The notes: generated from the letters alone by a model not told the origin. A DNA stretch of 64,000 nt from Thalassobellus sp050294475 (GCA_050294475.1 JBNKOE010000014.1:1-64000); one strand, 5' to 3'; shown: positions 32,756 to 42,234, counted from the first letter of the stretch. Numbers and translations: made by a program.

Positions 32756-33934
32756 ATGATTTCTGTAGAAGAAGCTATTCATTTAGTTAAAAACAACACC
32801 AAACCGCTTTTAAAAGAAACTATAAAACCTGTTGAAAAAGCTGGTGGCTACCTATTATTTAAAGATGTATATTCTCCAATAAACATGCCTCCTTTTAGGC
32901 AATCTGCAATGGATGGTTATGCCTTGAATTTACATAATAATTTAAGCTACACATTAATTGATGAAGTAAAAGCTGGAGATAACCACCAACCTGTTTTAAA
33001 AAAAGGAGAAGCGGTTAGAATTTTTACTGGCGCACCAGTGCCAAATACTGCCAATGCTATTATGATGCAAGAAAAAGTTAAAACTAATGGTAATAAAATA
33101 ACTATTGAGCATAGCATAAACCAAGAAACTAATATTAGACCTCTAGGAGAACAAGTTAAAGCAGGAGACATTGCTTTAAAAAAAGGAACTAAGCTTACTC
33201 CTGCTGCTATTGGATATTTAACTTCATTGGGAATTACAACTGTTTCTGTTTACAAAAAACCGCAAATTGCATTGGTAACTACAGGAAATGAATTGGTTAA
33301 AGCAGGACAACCTTTAAATTATGGTCAGATTTACGAAAGCAACTCAACAATGCTTCAAAACGCTTTATATAATTTAAAGTTTTACGACATAACGTTACAT
33401 AAAATTGAAGACGATTACAAAAAAACAAAATCAAAACTTGAAGCTGTCATAAATGAAAATGACTTGGTTATTGTAACGGGTGGTATTTCGGTTGGCGATT
33501 ACGATTTTGTTGGAAAAGCTTTAGAAGAACTAAAAACAGAATCCATTTTCTATAAAGTAAAACAAAAACCAGGAAAGCCTTTATTCTTCGGAAAAAAAGA
33601 AAACACGCTCATTTTTGCATTACCAGGAAATCCTGCCGCGGCACTTAGCTGTTTTTATGTTTATGTGCATATCGTATTGCAAAAAATGATGAATAGAGCA
33701 ATTATCGAATTACCACGTATTAAAGGGAAATCGATGTCAAATTTTGAAAAGAAAGGCGATAGACCGCAGTTTTTAAAAGCGATTTATAATGATAACAAGG
33801 TTGAAATATTAGAAGGACAGAATTCATCTATGTTACAAACATTTGCGCTTTCAAACGCATTAGTTTTTGTACCTGAAACAGTTTCAAATATTTCAATTAA
33901 TGATGATGTAGAAGTAATTTTACTTCCATCTTAA
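32756..33934 (+). CDS. moeA: Molybdopterin molybdotransferase
   Basis: This gene encodes 392 residues, the normal length. The N-terminal domain has FRQSAMDGYAL, followed by the MoCF-type domain (about 175-315) with TTGNELV, VTGGISVGDYDFV and LPGNPAAALSCF, and a C-terminal domain (about 320-390). MoeA inserts molybdate into adenylylated molybdopterin. It leads the Mo-cofactor operon with the ModE-like palindrome in its promoter, so molybdate supply probably sets its expression. Confidence 0.95.
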   Translation: MISVEEAIHLVKNNTKPLLKETIKPVEKAGGYLLFKDVYSPINMPPFRQSAMDGYALNLHNNLSYTLIDEVKAGDNHQPVLKKGEAVRIFTGAPVPNTANAIMMQEKVKTNGNKITIEHSINQETNIRPLGEQVKAGDIALKKGTKLTPAAIGYLTSLGITTVSVYKKPQIALVTTGNELVKAGQPLNYGQIYESNSTMLQNALYNLKFYDITLHKIEDDYKKTKSKLEAVINENDLVIVTGGISVGDYDFVGKALEELKTESIFYKVKQKPGKPLFFGKKENTLIFALPGNPAAALSCFYVYVHIVLQKMMNRAIIELPRIKGKSMSNFEKKGDRPQFLKAIYNDNKVEILEGQNSSMLQTFALSNALVFVPETVSNISINDDVEVILLPS

Positions 33935-33943
33935 ACTAAGATT

Positions 33944-34282
33944 ATGAGCTATAAAATTAAAAGTAGAGTTTGGATCGAGTATGATAATCATGTCCTTTTA
34001 GGCGAAGGCAGAGTTCATTTATTAAAAGCTATAGAAGCAACTGGCTCACTTTCTAAAGCCGCAAAATCATTAAACCTATCGTATAAAAAAGCTTGGAATC
34101 TTATAGACTCTGTAAACAAATCGGCTAAAAAACCTGTAACTATAAATAGTACTGGTGGTAAAGGTGGCGGCGGTGCCGAATTAACCGAATACGGCAAATC
34201 TTTAATTAAAGTCTTTGATGAAATAAACAAAAACTGTTGGGACTTTTTGGATGCTCAACTTCAAAAAATTGAAAACTTATAA
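33944..34282 (+). CDS. ModE-type winged-helix regulator, DNA-binding domain only
   Basis: This gene encodes 112 residues. The ModE N-terminal fold is evident: GRVHLLKAIEATGSLSKAAKSLNLSYKKAWNLID is the helix-turn-helix, followed by the Gly-rich wing (GGKGGGGAELTEYGKSL). The C-terminal molybdate-binding (MOP) domains of E. coli ModE are absent, so either metal sensing uses a separate protein or this short form acts constitutively. It is the likely binder of the palindrome at 32723-32748. Confidence 0.85.
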   Translation: MSYKIKSRVWIEYDNHVLLGEGRVHLLKAIEATGSLSKAAKSLNLSYKKAWNLIDSVNKSAKKPVTINSTGGKGGGGAELTEYGKSLIKVFDEINKNCWDFLDAQLQKIENL

Positions 34283-34287
34283 TTTAT

Positions 34288-35028
34288 ATGCTTCAAACAG
34301 AACACATATATCTATTCCTAATCATCCTACCAGTAATATCATTTTTATATTCTAGTGTAGGTCATGGAGGTGCTAGTGGCTATTTGGCACTTATGGCTTT
34401 GTTTTCGTTTGCTCCAGAAACCATGAAACCCACTGCCCTATTATTAAATCTGTTTGTTGCTGGTATATCATTTTATTATTATTACAAAGAAGGTTTTTTT
34501 AATAAAAAACTATTTTTAGCATTTGCCATTAGTTCTATACCTTTCGCTTTTATTGGAGGAACTATTGAAATCGATGCTTCAATTTATAAAAAAATATTAG
34601 CCGTTTTATTAGTGTTTGCTATTTTAAAAATGCTCAATGTTTTCGGAAAAGAAAAAGACACCATAAAAAGCATCAAACTTTGGCAAGGTTTAATTGTTGG
34701 TGGTATTATTGGTTTCTTCTCAGGCCTTATTGGTATTGGAGGCGGTATCATTTTAACACCTGTTATATTAATACTGCATTGGGGCAAAATGAAAGAAGCC
34801 GCAGCTGTTTCCGCTTTATTTATTTGGGTAAATTCTGCTTCAGGACTTATCGGGCAATTAACTAGCGGCGTTGTTTTAGAAAAAGAATCGTTTTTATTAG
34901 TTGCTATTGCTCTCATTGGTGGCTTTTTGGGAGGCTATTATGGTAGTAAAAAAATAAACAACCAGAAGCTTCGATACATTCTAGCCTTTGTATTAATTAT
35001 AGCCTGCTTTAAATTATTTTTCACTTAA
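34288..35028 (+). CDS. TauE/SafE-family membrane transporter
   Basis: This gene encodes 246 residues with seven to eight membrane helices and family motifs SVGHGGASGYLALMALF and GFFSGLIGIGGGIILTPV. TauE/SafE proteins move sulfite, sulfoacetate or related anions. It sits between the ModE-like and mobA genes, abutting mobA directly. It could export sulfite made by the nearby Psr/Phs-type enzyme, or serve as a molybdate or other oxyanion carrier, since no modABC genes are in the window. The sequence does not decide between these. Confidence 0.83.
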   Translation: MLQTEHIYLFLIILPVISFLYSSVGHGGASGYLALMALFSFAPETMKPTALLLNLFVAGISFYYYYKEGFFNKKLFLAFAISSIPFAFIGGTIEIDASIYKKILAVLLVFAILKMLNVFGKEKDTIKSIKLWQGLIVGGIIGFFSGLIGIGGGIILTPVILILHWGKMKEAAAVSALFIWVNSASGLIGQLTSGVVLEKESFLLVAIALIGGFLGGYYGSKKINNQKLRYILAFVLIIACFKLFFT

Positions 35029-35613
35029 ATGATAAACAAAAAAAACATAACAGGTATTATTTTGGCAGGTGGAAAAAGTTCGCGCATGGGAACCGATAAA
35101 GGTTTTTTGAAATTAAATAAAAAGACTTTTACGCAATATAGCATTGATGCTTTACAACCTTTAGTCTCGGAAATTTTAATTGTTTCAGATAATCCTGATT
35201 ATGATACATTCGGATATAAACGCATACATGATATTACAAAAAACGCAGGTCCTGTTGCAGGTATTTACTCAGGATTAGAAGCTTCAAAAACTGAATACAA
35301 TTTGATTTTAAGCTGCGATATTCCTTTGATTACTTCAAGCATATTAAAAAATTTAATTGAAGCTGTTGATGACACTTCCGAAATTATTCAAATTGAAAGC
35401 AACGGCAAATCAATGCCGCTTATAGCTCTATACAAAAAGCAATGTAAAGACACTTTTTCTAATTTATTAAAAACAGATGAAAGACGTTTACGTGTTGCCG
35501 TTAATACATGCAAATCAAAAAATATAGTAATAAAATTAGAAAATGATATTTTCACAATGAATGTGAATACAAAAAATGAATTAAAAATAATTGAAGATGC
35601 ATATAACCGTTAA
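35029..35613 (+). CDS. mobA: Molybdenum cofactor guanylyltransferase
   Basis: This gene encodes 194 residues. The nucleotide-binding N-terminus GIILAGGKSSRMGTDKGFL and the SCDIPLI segment are diagnostic of MobA, which turns Mo-molybdopterin into the bis-MGD form used by DMSO-reductase-family enzymes. Both molybdoenzymes of the window (26287-28530 and 48863-52384) belong to that family. The gene starts at the stop of the TauE-like gene and overlaps moaD by 17 bases. Confidence 0.93.
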   Translation: MINKKNITGIILAGGKSSRMGTDKGFLKLNKKTFTQYSIDALQPLVSEILIVSDNPDYDTFGYKRIHDITKNAGPVAGIYSGLEASKTEYNLILSCDIPLITSSILKNLIEAVDDTSEIIQIESNGKSMPLIALYKKQCKDTFSNLLKTDERRLRVAVNTCKSKNIVIKLENDIFTMNVNTKNELKIIEDAYNR

Positions 35614-35830
35614 ATATTTTGGTCAAATAGCCGAAGTAACAAAACAAAGTGAAGAGTCTATAGAATTTTCAGGGAGTTTAATTTCGGAACTTTTAGATCT
35701 ACTATATTCAAAATATAGTGGTTTAAAAACTAAAGATTTTCAAATAGCACAAAACCAAGAATTAGTTAGTATTGAAACTAAAATAACAGGACAAGAAATA
35801 GCACTTTTACCTCCTTTTGCAGGAGGATAA
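35597..35830 (+). CDS. moaD: Molybdopterin synthase small subunit
   Basis: This gene encodes 77 residues from the ATG at 35597 (MHITVKYFGQIAEV), which overlaps mobA. A TTG six bases earlier is a less likely start. The ubiquitin-like fold ends in PPFAGG, the C-terminal Gly-Gly that is adenylylated and thiocarboxylated by MoeB and then gives sulfur to the pterin. The GG codons and stop (GGAGGATAA) also form the ribosome binding site of moeB. Confidence 0.92.
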   Translation: MHITVKYFGQIAEVTKQSEESIEFSGSLISELLDLLYSKYSGLKTKDFQIAQNQELVSIETKITGQEIALLPPFAGG

Positions 35831-35834
35831 AATT

Positions 35835-36920
35835 ATGGACAGATACAACAGACATATCATTTTATCAGAAATAGGACTAGAAGGTCAAAGTAAACTTTCC
35901 AACGCCAAAGTATTAGTTATTGGAGCTGGTGGTTTAGGCTGCCCTATTTTACAATACTTAGCAGCGGCAGGTATTGGCACTATTGGAATTGTTGATTTTG
36001 ATGTAGTAGATATTTCAAATTTACAACGTCAAGTATTATTTGGAACGTCTTCATTAGGAAAAAACAAAGCAGAAGCAGCAAAAGAACGTTTAAAAGATTT
36101 AAACGATAGTATTTCTATTATCGCTTACGCGGAAAAATTAACACATCAAAATGCCATTAATTTATTCAATCAATATGATATTATTGTTGATGGTACCGAT
36201 AATTTTGAAACCCGATATTTAGTAAATGATGCTTGTATTATTACAAACAAACCGCTAGTTTTTGGTGCTATTTATAAATTTGAAGGACAAGTTTCTGTTT
36301 TCAACTACCAAAACGGACCGACTTACCGTTGTTTATTTCCAAATCCACCAGAAAAAGGAACTGTTCCTAATTGTTCTGAAATTGGTGTATTGGGCGTGCT
36401 TCCTGGTGTCATTGGTAGCATGCAAACCAATGAAGTTTTAAAAATAATTTTAGGTATTGGCAACATCCTTTCGGGTAAATTACTTTGCTATAATGCTTTA
36501 ACATCTCAAACATCAACATTAAAGGTGAATAAAAATGAAGCCATTTTTCAATCTGTTTTAAAAGAAAAAGAGGTATTTCATAAAAAGCAAATGGAATTTC
36601 ACTGTGAATTAGAAATTATTCCTATTTCAATTAAAGATATTTTATTTGAAGAAAACCTTCAATTCATTGATGTTAGAGAACTACATGAACAACCCAAAAT
36701 TGAAAATTTAGACGTATCAAATATTCCATTAAATACCTTAGAAAACAATCTAGATAAAATCGATTCAGTAAAAAAGAAAATCATTTTTTGTCAATCAGGT
36801 ATACGAAGTAAAAATGCTGTAAAATTATTGCATAAATTAAATATTGAAAACTGTTTCAGCGTAATCGAAGGCGCTTCAGAAATAAAAAACTTTATAAAGA
36901 ATCATCAAAATGAAAGATAA
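35835..36920 (+). CDS. moeB: MoeB/ThiF-family adenylyltransferase with C-terminal rhodanese domain
   Basis: This gene encodes 361 residues from the ATG at 35835, chosen because AGGAGG lies just before it and MDRYNRHIILSEIGLEGQ is the family start. The E1-like domain (about 1-240) has GAGGLGCPILQYLAAAGIG and DGTDNFETRYLVND. A rhodanese domain (about 265-360) has its active Cys in IIFCQSGIRSKN. It should both activate MoaD and supply sulfur. It ends overlapping moaE by 11 bases. Confidence 0.93.
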   Translation: MDRYNRHIILSEIGLEGQSKLSNAKVLVIGAGGLGCPILQYLAAAGIGTIGIVDFDVVDISNLQRQVLFGTSSLGKNKAEAAKERLKDLNDSISIIAYAEKLTHQNAINLFNQYDIIVDGTDNFETRYLVNDACIITNKPLVFGAIYKFEGQVSVFNYQNGPTYRCLFPNPPEKGTVPNCSEIGVLGVLPGVIGSMQTNEVLKIILGIGNILSGKLLCYNALTSQTSTLKVNKNEAIFQSVLKEKEVFHKKQMEFHCELEIIPISIKDILFEENLQFIDVRELHEQPKIENLDVSNIPLNTLENNLDKIDSVKKKIIFCQSGIRSKNAVKLLHKLNIENCFSVIEGASEIKNFIKNHQNER

Positions 36921-37356
36921 AAAACCAATGAAAAGTGTATTCAAAGAAGGTGCTATTTCATCAGAATTTATTGGAGAATCCATTGCAAAACATCAAACCA
37001 AAACAAGTATTGGAGCTCACAATATTTTCCTTGGTCAAGTAAGAGCCGATGTTATTGATGGCAAAACAGTTTCAGCCATAGAATATACAGCCTATGAAGA
37101 TATGGCAAATGAAAAGTTTCACGAGATTAGAGAAACCGCTTTTGAAAATTTTGACTTAACATGCATGCACATTTATCATAGCTTAGGAACTGTAAAAGCT
37201 GGTGAAATTTGCCTATTCGTCTTTGTTTCATCACCAAGACGAAAAGTAGTTTTTGAAGCTTTAGAATTTATTGTTGAAGCAATAAAAACAAACGTTCCTA
37301 TTTTTGGAAAAGAAATTTTTGAAGATGAATCACATCAATGGAAAGTTAACAATTGA
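36910..37356 (+). CDS. moaE: Molybdopterin synthase large subunit
   Basis: This gene encodes 148 residues. Family motifs are GAHNIFLGQVRAD, EYTAYEDMANEKF, HSLGTVKAGEICLFVFVSSPRR and the active-site Lys region near PIFGKEIFEDESHQWK. It pairs with MoaD to convert cPMP into molybdopterin. The overlap with moeB indicates translational coupling. Confidence 0.93.
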   Translation: MKDKKPMKSVFKEGAISSEFIGESIAKHQTKTSIGAHNIFLGQVRADVIDGKTVSAIEYTAYEDMANEKFHEIRETAFENFDLTCMHIYHSLGTVKAGEICLFVFVSSPRRKVVFEALEFIVEAIKTNVPIFGKEIFEDESHQWKVNN

Positions 37357-37390
37357 TTAATTATTGTTGATTATTTATTATTAAGCTACC

Positions 37391-37717
37391 ATGAAAGAAC
37401 AACTAAAAAAAAGGACTAAAATTTTCGCTCATAACTGTATAAAAATAACGCAATCACTTCCTAATACATATCTTTCTAATCATATTAAAGGTCAATTAAT
37501 TAGATACTCTACTTCTGTTGCTGCAAATTATCGGGCTACATGTATTGCACAATCAAAATCAAACTTTATAACTAAAATTAGTATCGTTATTGAAGAAATA
37601 GATGAATCAAATTTTTGGTTAGAATTTGCTCTAAATGAAAACCTCATTGAAAAAAACAAAATAGAGAACCTTTTAAAAAAATCTAGCGAATTAACAGCAA
37701 TCTTCATGTCTTCATGA
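37391..37717 (+). CDS. Four-helix-bundle protein (S23/23S-rRNA-intervening-sequence family)
   Basis: This gene encodes 108 residues, all-helical. LIRYSTSVAANYRATCIAQSKSNFITKISIVIEEIDESNFWLEF matches the S23 family, first found inside 23S rRNA intervening sequences and now seen at many loci in Bacteroidota. Its function is not settled. It is inserted between moaE and moaCB in the same direction, 34 bases after moaE, and is the only gene of this operon with no known link to the cofactor. Confidence 0.85.
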   Translation: MKEQLKKRTKIFAHNCIKITQSLPNTYLSNHIKGQLIRYSTSVAANYRATCIAQSKSNFITKISIVIEEIDESNFWLEFALNENLIEKNKIENLLKKSSELTAIFMSS

Positions 37718-37769
37718 AAAACAGCTAGCAGGAAATAATCAATTTAAAATAATAAATATTCAATTTAGT

Positions 37770-38681
37770 ATGGTCGATATCACACATAAAAACACAACAT
37801 TAAGAACCGCAGTTGCACAAGCCATTGTTAAAGTAAGTAAACCAGAAACAATAATAGCTATACAAAATAACACCGTTCCTAAAGGCAATGTATTTGCTAT
37901 GAGCAAAGCAGCAGGTTTATTAGGTGTAAAAAGAACACCCGATATTTTACCTGATTGCCACCCCTTACCTATCGAATTTACAGGTGTAGAATATGAAATA
38001 AACGGACTAGAAATCAAGATGTTATTCACGGTAAAAACCATTTACAAAACAGGCGTGGAAGTTGAAGCCATGCATGGTGCAAGTGTAGTTGCTTTAAACA
38101 TGTACGATATGCTAAAACCTATTGATAAAGGCATCGAAATACATGCTATAAAACTATTGAATAAAAAAGGTGGAAAATCAGATTTTAGAGATACATTTAG
38201 AAAAGACTTAACAGCAACTGTTATTGTTTGTTCTGATACTATTTCAGCAGGACATAAAGAAGATAAAGCAGGAAAAGCTATTATTGAAAAACTAGAATCT
38301 TGCGATGTAAAAATAACCGATTACATTATTATTCCTGATGAAATAAAAGACATCCAAGAGAAAGCTAAAAACTATCAAGAAGCTGGAGTAGATTTAATAA
38401 TTTATACAGGCGGTACTGGGCTTTCTGGACGCGATGTAACCCCTGAAGCTTTACTACCATTATTAGACCGAAGAATTCCTGGTATTGAAGAAGCCATTCG
38501 TAATTACGGGCAAGACAGAACACCATTTTCTATGCTGTCTAGAAGCGTTGCAGGCACTATTAAGGATACATTAATATTAGCTTTACCTGGATCTACAAAT
38601 GGTGCTAAAGAATCTATGGATGCTATTTTTCCATCGGTTTTACATATTTTCAGAATTTTAAAAGGCGCTAGACACAACTAA
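37770..38681 (+). CDS. moaCB: Bifunctional MoaC-MoaB/MogA fusion
   Basis: This gene encodes 303 residues. The MoaC domain (about 1-140) has DILPDCHPLPIEFTGVEYE and VEAMHGASVVALNMYDML and makes cPMP together with MoaA. The MogA/MoaB domain (about 150-300) has VIVCSDTISAGHKEDKAG and YTGGTGLSGRDVTPEAL and adenylylates molybdopterin. The fusion is common in Bacteroidota and couples the first and a late step of the pathway. Confidence 0.93.
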   Translation: MVDITHKNTTLRTAVAQAIVKVSKPETIIAIQNNTVPKGNVFAMSKAAGLLGVKRTPDILPDCHPLPIEFTGVEYEINGLEIKMLFTVKTIYKTGVEVEAMHGASVVALNMYDMLKPIDKGIEIHAIKLLNKKGGKSDFRDTFRKDLTATVIVCSDTISAGHKEDKAGKAIIEKLESCDVKITDYIIIPDEIKDIQEKAKNYQEAGVDLIIYTGGTGLSGRDVTPEALLPLLDRRIPGIEEAIRNYGQDRTPFSMLSRSVAGTIKDTLILALPGSTNGAKESMDAIFPSVLHIFRILKGARHN

Positions 38682-38759
38682 AATGTTTATTCGTAGAATC
38701 GTTAAGTCGTTTATCCTATAACAAAGTTCAACGATTCAACAATTAAACAGAGTGAAGAA

Positions 38760-39767
38760 ATGAGTGAAAAGAAAAACATATTACAAGATAATTTTGGCAG
38801 AAACCATGCTTACCTGCGTATTTCATTAATTGAACGCTGCAATTTACGCTGTTCCTATTGTATGCCCGAAGAAGGTGTACAACTTTCTCCTAAAAGTCAT
38901 TTAATGACGTATGAAGAAATATTTGATATTGCAAAAACCTTTGTAAAGCATGGCGTAACAAAAATAAGATTAACAGGTGGCGAACCTTTAATTAGAAAAG
39001 ATATTCCTATAATTTTACAAAAACTTGCTACGCTTCCTGTAGAATTATCCATCACATCAAATGCTATTATTATTGATAAATTTATTGACATACTAAAAGC
39101 AAGTGGCATTAAAAGCATCAATGTGAGTTTAGATTCTTTAGATAAAGAAAAATTTAAACATATTACGCGTCGCGATCAATTTGAAAAAGTCTACAATAAC
39201 ATTTTATTATTAGTAAATGAAGGCTTTAAAGTAAAAGTAAATGCCGTTTTAATAAAGGACTTTAATGATAACGAAATTATTAACTTCATCAACCTTACAA
39301 AAGATTTACCTATTTCAGTTCGTTTTATTGAATTTATGCCTTTTGATGGTAATAAATGGGATATGAGTAAAATGGTTTCTTATAAAGATGTCATGAATTA
39401 TGTAAACATTTCATTTAAAACAAAAGATATTGAGCGTCTTCAAGATGCACCAAACGATACTTCTAAAAATTATAAAGTGAAAGGCTACAAAGGAAGTTTT
39501 GCTATTATAAGTTCTGTTACAAATCCTTTTTGCGATTCTTGTAATAGACTGCGTTTAACAGCTAACGGTCAATTAAAAAACTGCTTATTTTCATCTGGCG
39601 AATCCGATTTGCTTACCACACTTCGAGCAGGAAAACCAATAGAGCCAATTATTCAAAAAGCAGTACAAGCCAAATTTAAAATTCGTGGTGGCATGAATAC
39701 TATTGAAAAACTTCAAGAACCTAAATTGCACAATAACAACCGTAGTATGATTACGATTGGCGGTTAA
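38760..39767 (+). CDS. moaA: GTP 3',8-cyclase
   Basis: This gene encodes 335 residues. The radical-SAM motif CNLRCSYCMP is near residue 27, and the second cluster is bound by CDSCNRLRL and a later Cys in LKNCLF. The conserved C-terminal Gly-Gly (SMITIGG) needed for catalysis is present. It performs the first step of molybdenum-cofactor synthesis with the MoaC domain. It is the last gene of the operon. Confidence 0.95.
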   Translation: MSEKKNILQDNFGRNHAYLRISLIERCNLRCSYCMPEEGVQLSPKSHLMTYEEIFDIAKTFVKHGVTKIRLTGGEPLIRKDIPIILQKLATLPVELSITSNAIIIDKFIDILKASGIKSINVSLDSLDKEKFKHITRRDQFEKVYNNILLLVNEGFKVKVNAVLIKDFNDNEIINFINLTKDLPISVRFIEFMPFDGNKWDMSKMVSYKDVMNYVNISFKTKDIERLQDAPNDTSKNYKVKGYKGSFAIISSVTNPFCDSCNRLRLTANGQLKNCLFSSGESDLLTTLRAGKPIEPIIQKAVQAKFKIRGGMNTIEKLQEPKLHNNNRSMITIGG

Positions 39768-39899
39768 AATATTTTTTATAAAAAAAAGAAATTTTTTAGT
39801 TAATTAGATTAACAAAAAACATCCCAAACTAGATGGTTTTATTAATTAATGATTTTACAATAAATAGAGCTATAAATTATTTAAAAGCAATTGAACTAT

Positions 39900-40265
39900 A
39901 TGAATAATAACATTAAAAATGAGAACACTCTATTAAAAAACGGAGTTTGGAAATCTACTGGAGGAAATTTATTTTGGATTAATATCATTAAAGACAAGGT
40001 TTATTGGCTAGGTATGAATAATAAGACAGCAGAAAATGAATTAGGTGAAGATTGGTGTCACGTTGGAAATGGAACAGTAGTTGACAATCGAATAATTTTA
40101 GATTGGTCTGATATTTCTGTTGGAAAAGGTAATTTAAATGGAAGAATAGTTATTGAAATAATAAGTTCTATTAAAATGATAGTCATTGAGGATTCTGGAA
40201 ACTTTGGAATGTCTACTTGGAATTGGGAAACAGATCAATTAAATTTCAGTCAAATAACTCAATAA
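39900..40265 (+). CDS. Hypothetical protein
   Basis: This gene encodes 121 residues from the ATG at 39900; the in-frame TTG nine bases earlier is a poor start. It has no signal peptide. The sequence is rich in Trp, Asn and beta-strand-like segments (NGVWKSTGGNLFWINIIKDKVYWLG), giving the look of a small lipocalin- or avidin-like barrel, but no family can be named. It stands alone downstream of moaA, separated by about 130 AT-rich bases. Confidence 0.6.
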   Translation: MNNNIKNENTLLKNGVWKSTGGNLFWINIIKDKVYWLGMNNKTAENELGEDWCHVGNGTVVDNRIILDWSDISVGKGNLNGRIVIEIISSIKMIVIEDSGNFGMSTWNWETDQLNFSQITQ

Positions 40266-40404
40266 TATTCTGAATTCATTGAAAAAAACTATAACAATAA
40301 AAAATTGAAGGCTTAGTTGATGAAAACGGTAATATCATCAAGTAAACACAATAAGAAAAACTAACTAATTGGGATTTGCTTTTCAAAGCCTAAAAAACCT
40401 TAGT

Positions 40405-40878
40405 TTAAAGAGAACTTAAATCTAATTTAGTAGTACATTTTCCTTTTTTAATGGCTATATAACTATGAACATTACCAAGTTCAGAAATTAAGGAAAGTTT
40501 TGTTTGTACAAATATTTCGTAAGCATCAATATCGGCAAGTACAATTTTTAATAAAAAATCAAAATTTCCTGATACTTGATAACATTCTGCAACCTCTTCA
40601 AAACTATTAACTTGTTTTAAAAAATTTTGCAAGTAACTACGCGTATGACCTTTCAATTTAACCCCAATAAAAATAGTTTGTTTTAAACCAATTTTCCGCT
40701 CATTTAATAAAGCAACATACTTATCAATATAACCTTCTTTCTCTAATTTTTTAATTCTTTCAAAAACCGGAGTTGTAGAAAGGTTTAATCTTTCTGCTAA
40801 TTTTTTAGTTGTAATTCTACAATCAGTTTGTAAAATATCTAATATTTTTAAATCTATCTTGTCTAACCTCGTCTTCAT
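40405..40878 (-). CDS. Lrp/AsnC-family transcriptional regulator
   Basis: This gene encodes 157 residues. The N-terminal helix-turn-helix (LDKIDLKILDILQTDCRITTKKLAERLNLSTTPVFERI) and the C-terminal RAM effector domain (about 70-150) are typical. It is divergent from the aminotransferase and aromatic amino acid degradation genes, with about 185 bases between starts, and probably controls them in response to Phe or Tyr. The ligand is inferred from position. Confidence 0.9.
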   Translation of the reverse strand: MKTRLDKIDLKILDILQTDCRITTKKLAERLNLSTTPVFERIKKLEKEGYIDKYVALLNERKIGLKQTIFIGVKLKGHTRSYLQNFLKQVNSFEEVAECYQVSGNFDFLLKIVLADIDAYEIFVQTKLSLISELGNVHSYIAIKKGKCTTKLDLSSL

Positions 40879-41062
40879 ATAGAAAAATATTTTGTTAAAT
40901 AAATATGATAATTATCATAAAAGAATAAAAATACACAAAAAACACATAAAATAGATAAATAAACTAAAAATACAATAAATTAAAAGTTAAAAACAACATC
41001 ATATCTTGATTGTATATAAATTTGTTAGGAAGCGACATCTATTTTTATACATAAATTCAAGA

Positions 41063-42187
41063 ATGAAAACTATTTCAAAAGGCATACAATCTCTTTTTAA
41101 ACCCTATTTAACAGTTAAAAATGGTTATAAAGGAGGCAAAGGAATTTCTTCTAAAAAAGAAAACCAAAAAACATATAAACTATCCTCAAATGAAAACCCC
41201 ATTGGAACTTCTCCTCTTGCCTTAGAAGCAATAAAAAATGCTTTAACCGATTTACACTTATATCCTGACACTACAGATATTCGTTTAAGAGAAGAACTTG
41301 TAAAATCATACAATAATCAATTAGACATTGATCAATTTATTTGTGCAGCAAGCGGATCGGAACTTATCGATTTAATCATTAGAGCTTTTATTCGTGAAGG
41401 CGATGAAGTCATTGTTTCTACACCTTGTTTTGTTCCTTATAAAATGTTTTCAAGTTGGTCTGGAGCAACAGTTGTTGATGTTCCTCTAAAAGAAGCCGAC
41501 TATGCATTAGATGTAACTAATATTGTTAACGCAGTTACTAGTAAAACTAGAATTGTATTTTTAACAAGCCCAAACAACCCTACGGGTTCATATATTTCAA
41601 AAGATGAATTTGAATCTTTAATGCAACTATTACCTCCAAATGTTGTGGTTGTGTTTGATGAAGTCTATTGGCATTTTGCTGATGCAGAAAATTACGTAAG
41701 AGCATTACCTTATATTTCAAAGTATCCAAACTTAATAGCGATTAATAGCTTTTCAAAAACCTATGGTTTGGCTTCGCTAAGAGTAGGATATTCATATATG
41801 AATACTGAAGTTGCTGCTTATTTAAGACAGATTTGCAAGCCTTTTTTAATTACAAAACTATCCTTGGAAGCTGCTATGGCTGCATTAACAGATTCTTTAT
41901 TTATTAAACAAACTGTTGATACAATTCAATCGGAAAAAATCTATTTAGAAGAACAATTTAATAAACTCGGAATTCAATATTATCCTACTCAAGCCAATTT
42001 TTATTTAATAACACCTCCAATTTCAAGTAATGAGTTTGTTAATTTTTTAGCAGAAGAAGGTATTGCAATTCGCCCTGTAGACAATTTTGGAGCTGTTGGA
42101 AAAGTACGAATCTCAATTGGGATTAGAGAAGCTAATGAAGCATTAATTACAGCTTTAAAAAAGCTAAAAGTAGTTTCTCTTAACTAA
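41063..42187 (+). CDS. PLP-dependent aminotransferase (HisC-like), probably aromatic amino acid
   Basis: This gene encodes 374 residues from the ATG at 41063; an upstream frame extension from 41006 is unlike the family. Fold-type I motifs are KLSSNENPIGTSPLAL, FLTSPNNPTGSYIS, VVVFDEVYWHFAD and the PLP-Lys in INSFSKTYGLASLRVGY. Although closest in look to histidinol-phosphate aminotransferases, it precedes HmgA and HPPD, so the likely reaction is tyrosine to 4-hydroxyphenylpyruvate. Confidence 0.85.
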   Translation: MKTISKGIQSLFKPYLTVKNGYKGGKGISSKKENQKTYKLSSNENPIGTSPLALEAIKNALTDLHLYPDTTDIRLREELVKSYNNQLDIDQFICAASGSELIDLIIRAFIREGDEVIVSTPCFVPYKMFSSWSGATVVDVPLKEADYALDVTNIVNAVTSKTRIVFLTSPNNPTGSYISKDEFESLMQLLPPNVVVVFDEVYWHFADAENYVRALPYISKYPNLIAINSFSKTYGLASLRVGYSYMNTEVAAYLRQICKPFLITKLSLEAAMAALTDSLFIKQTVDTIQSEKIYLEEQFNKLGIQYYPTQANFYLITPPISSNEFVNFLAEEGIAIRPVDNFGAVGKVRISIGIREANEALITALKKLKVVSLN

Positions 42188-42234
42188 TAGTTTAAAAGAT
42201 TAAACATAGAAATACGAACTAAAAAAATATATTT

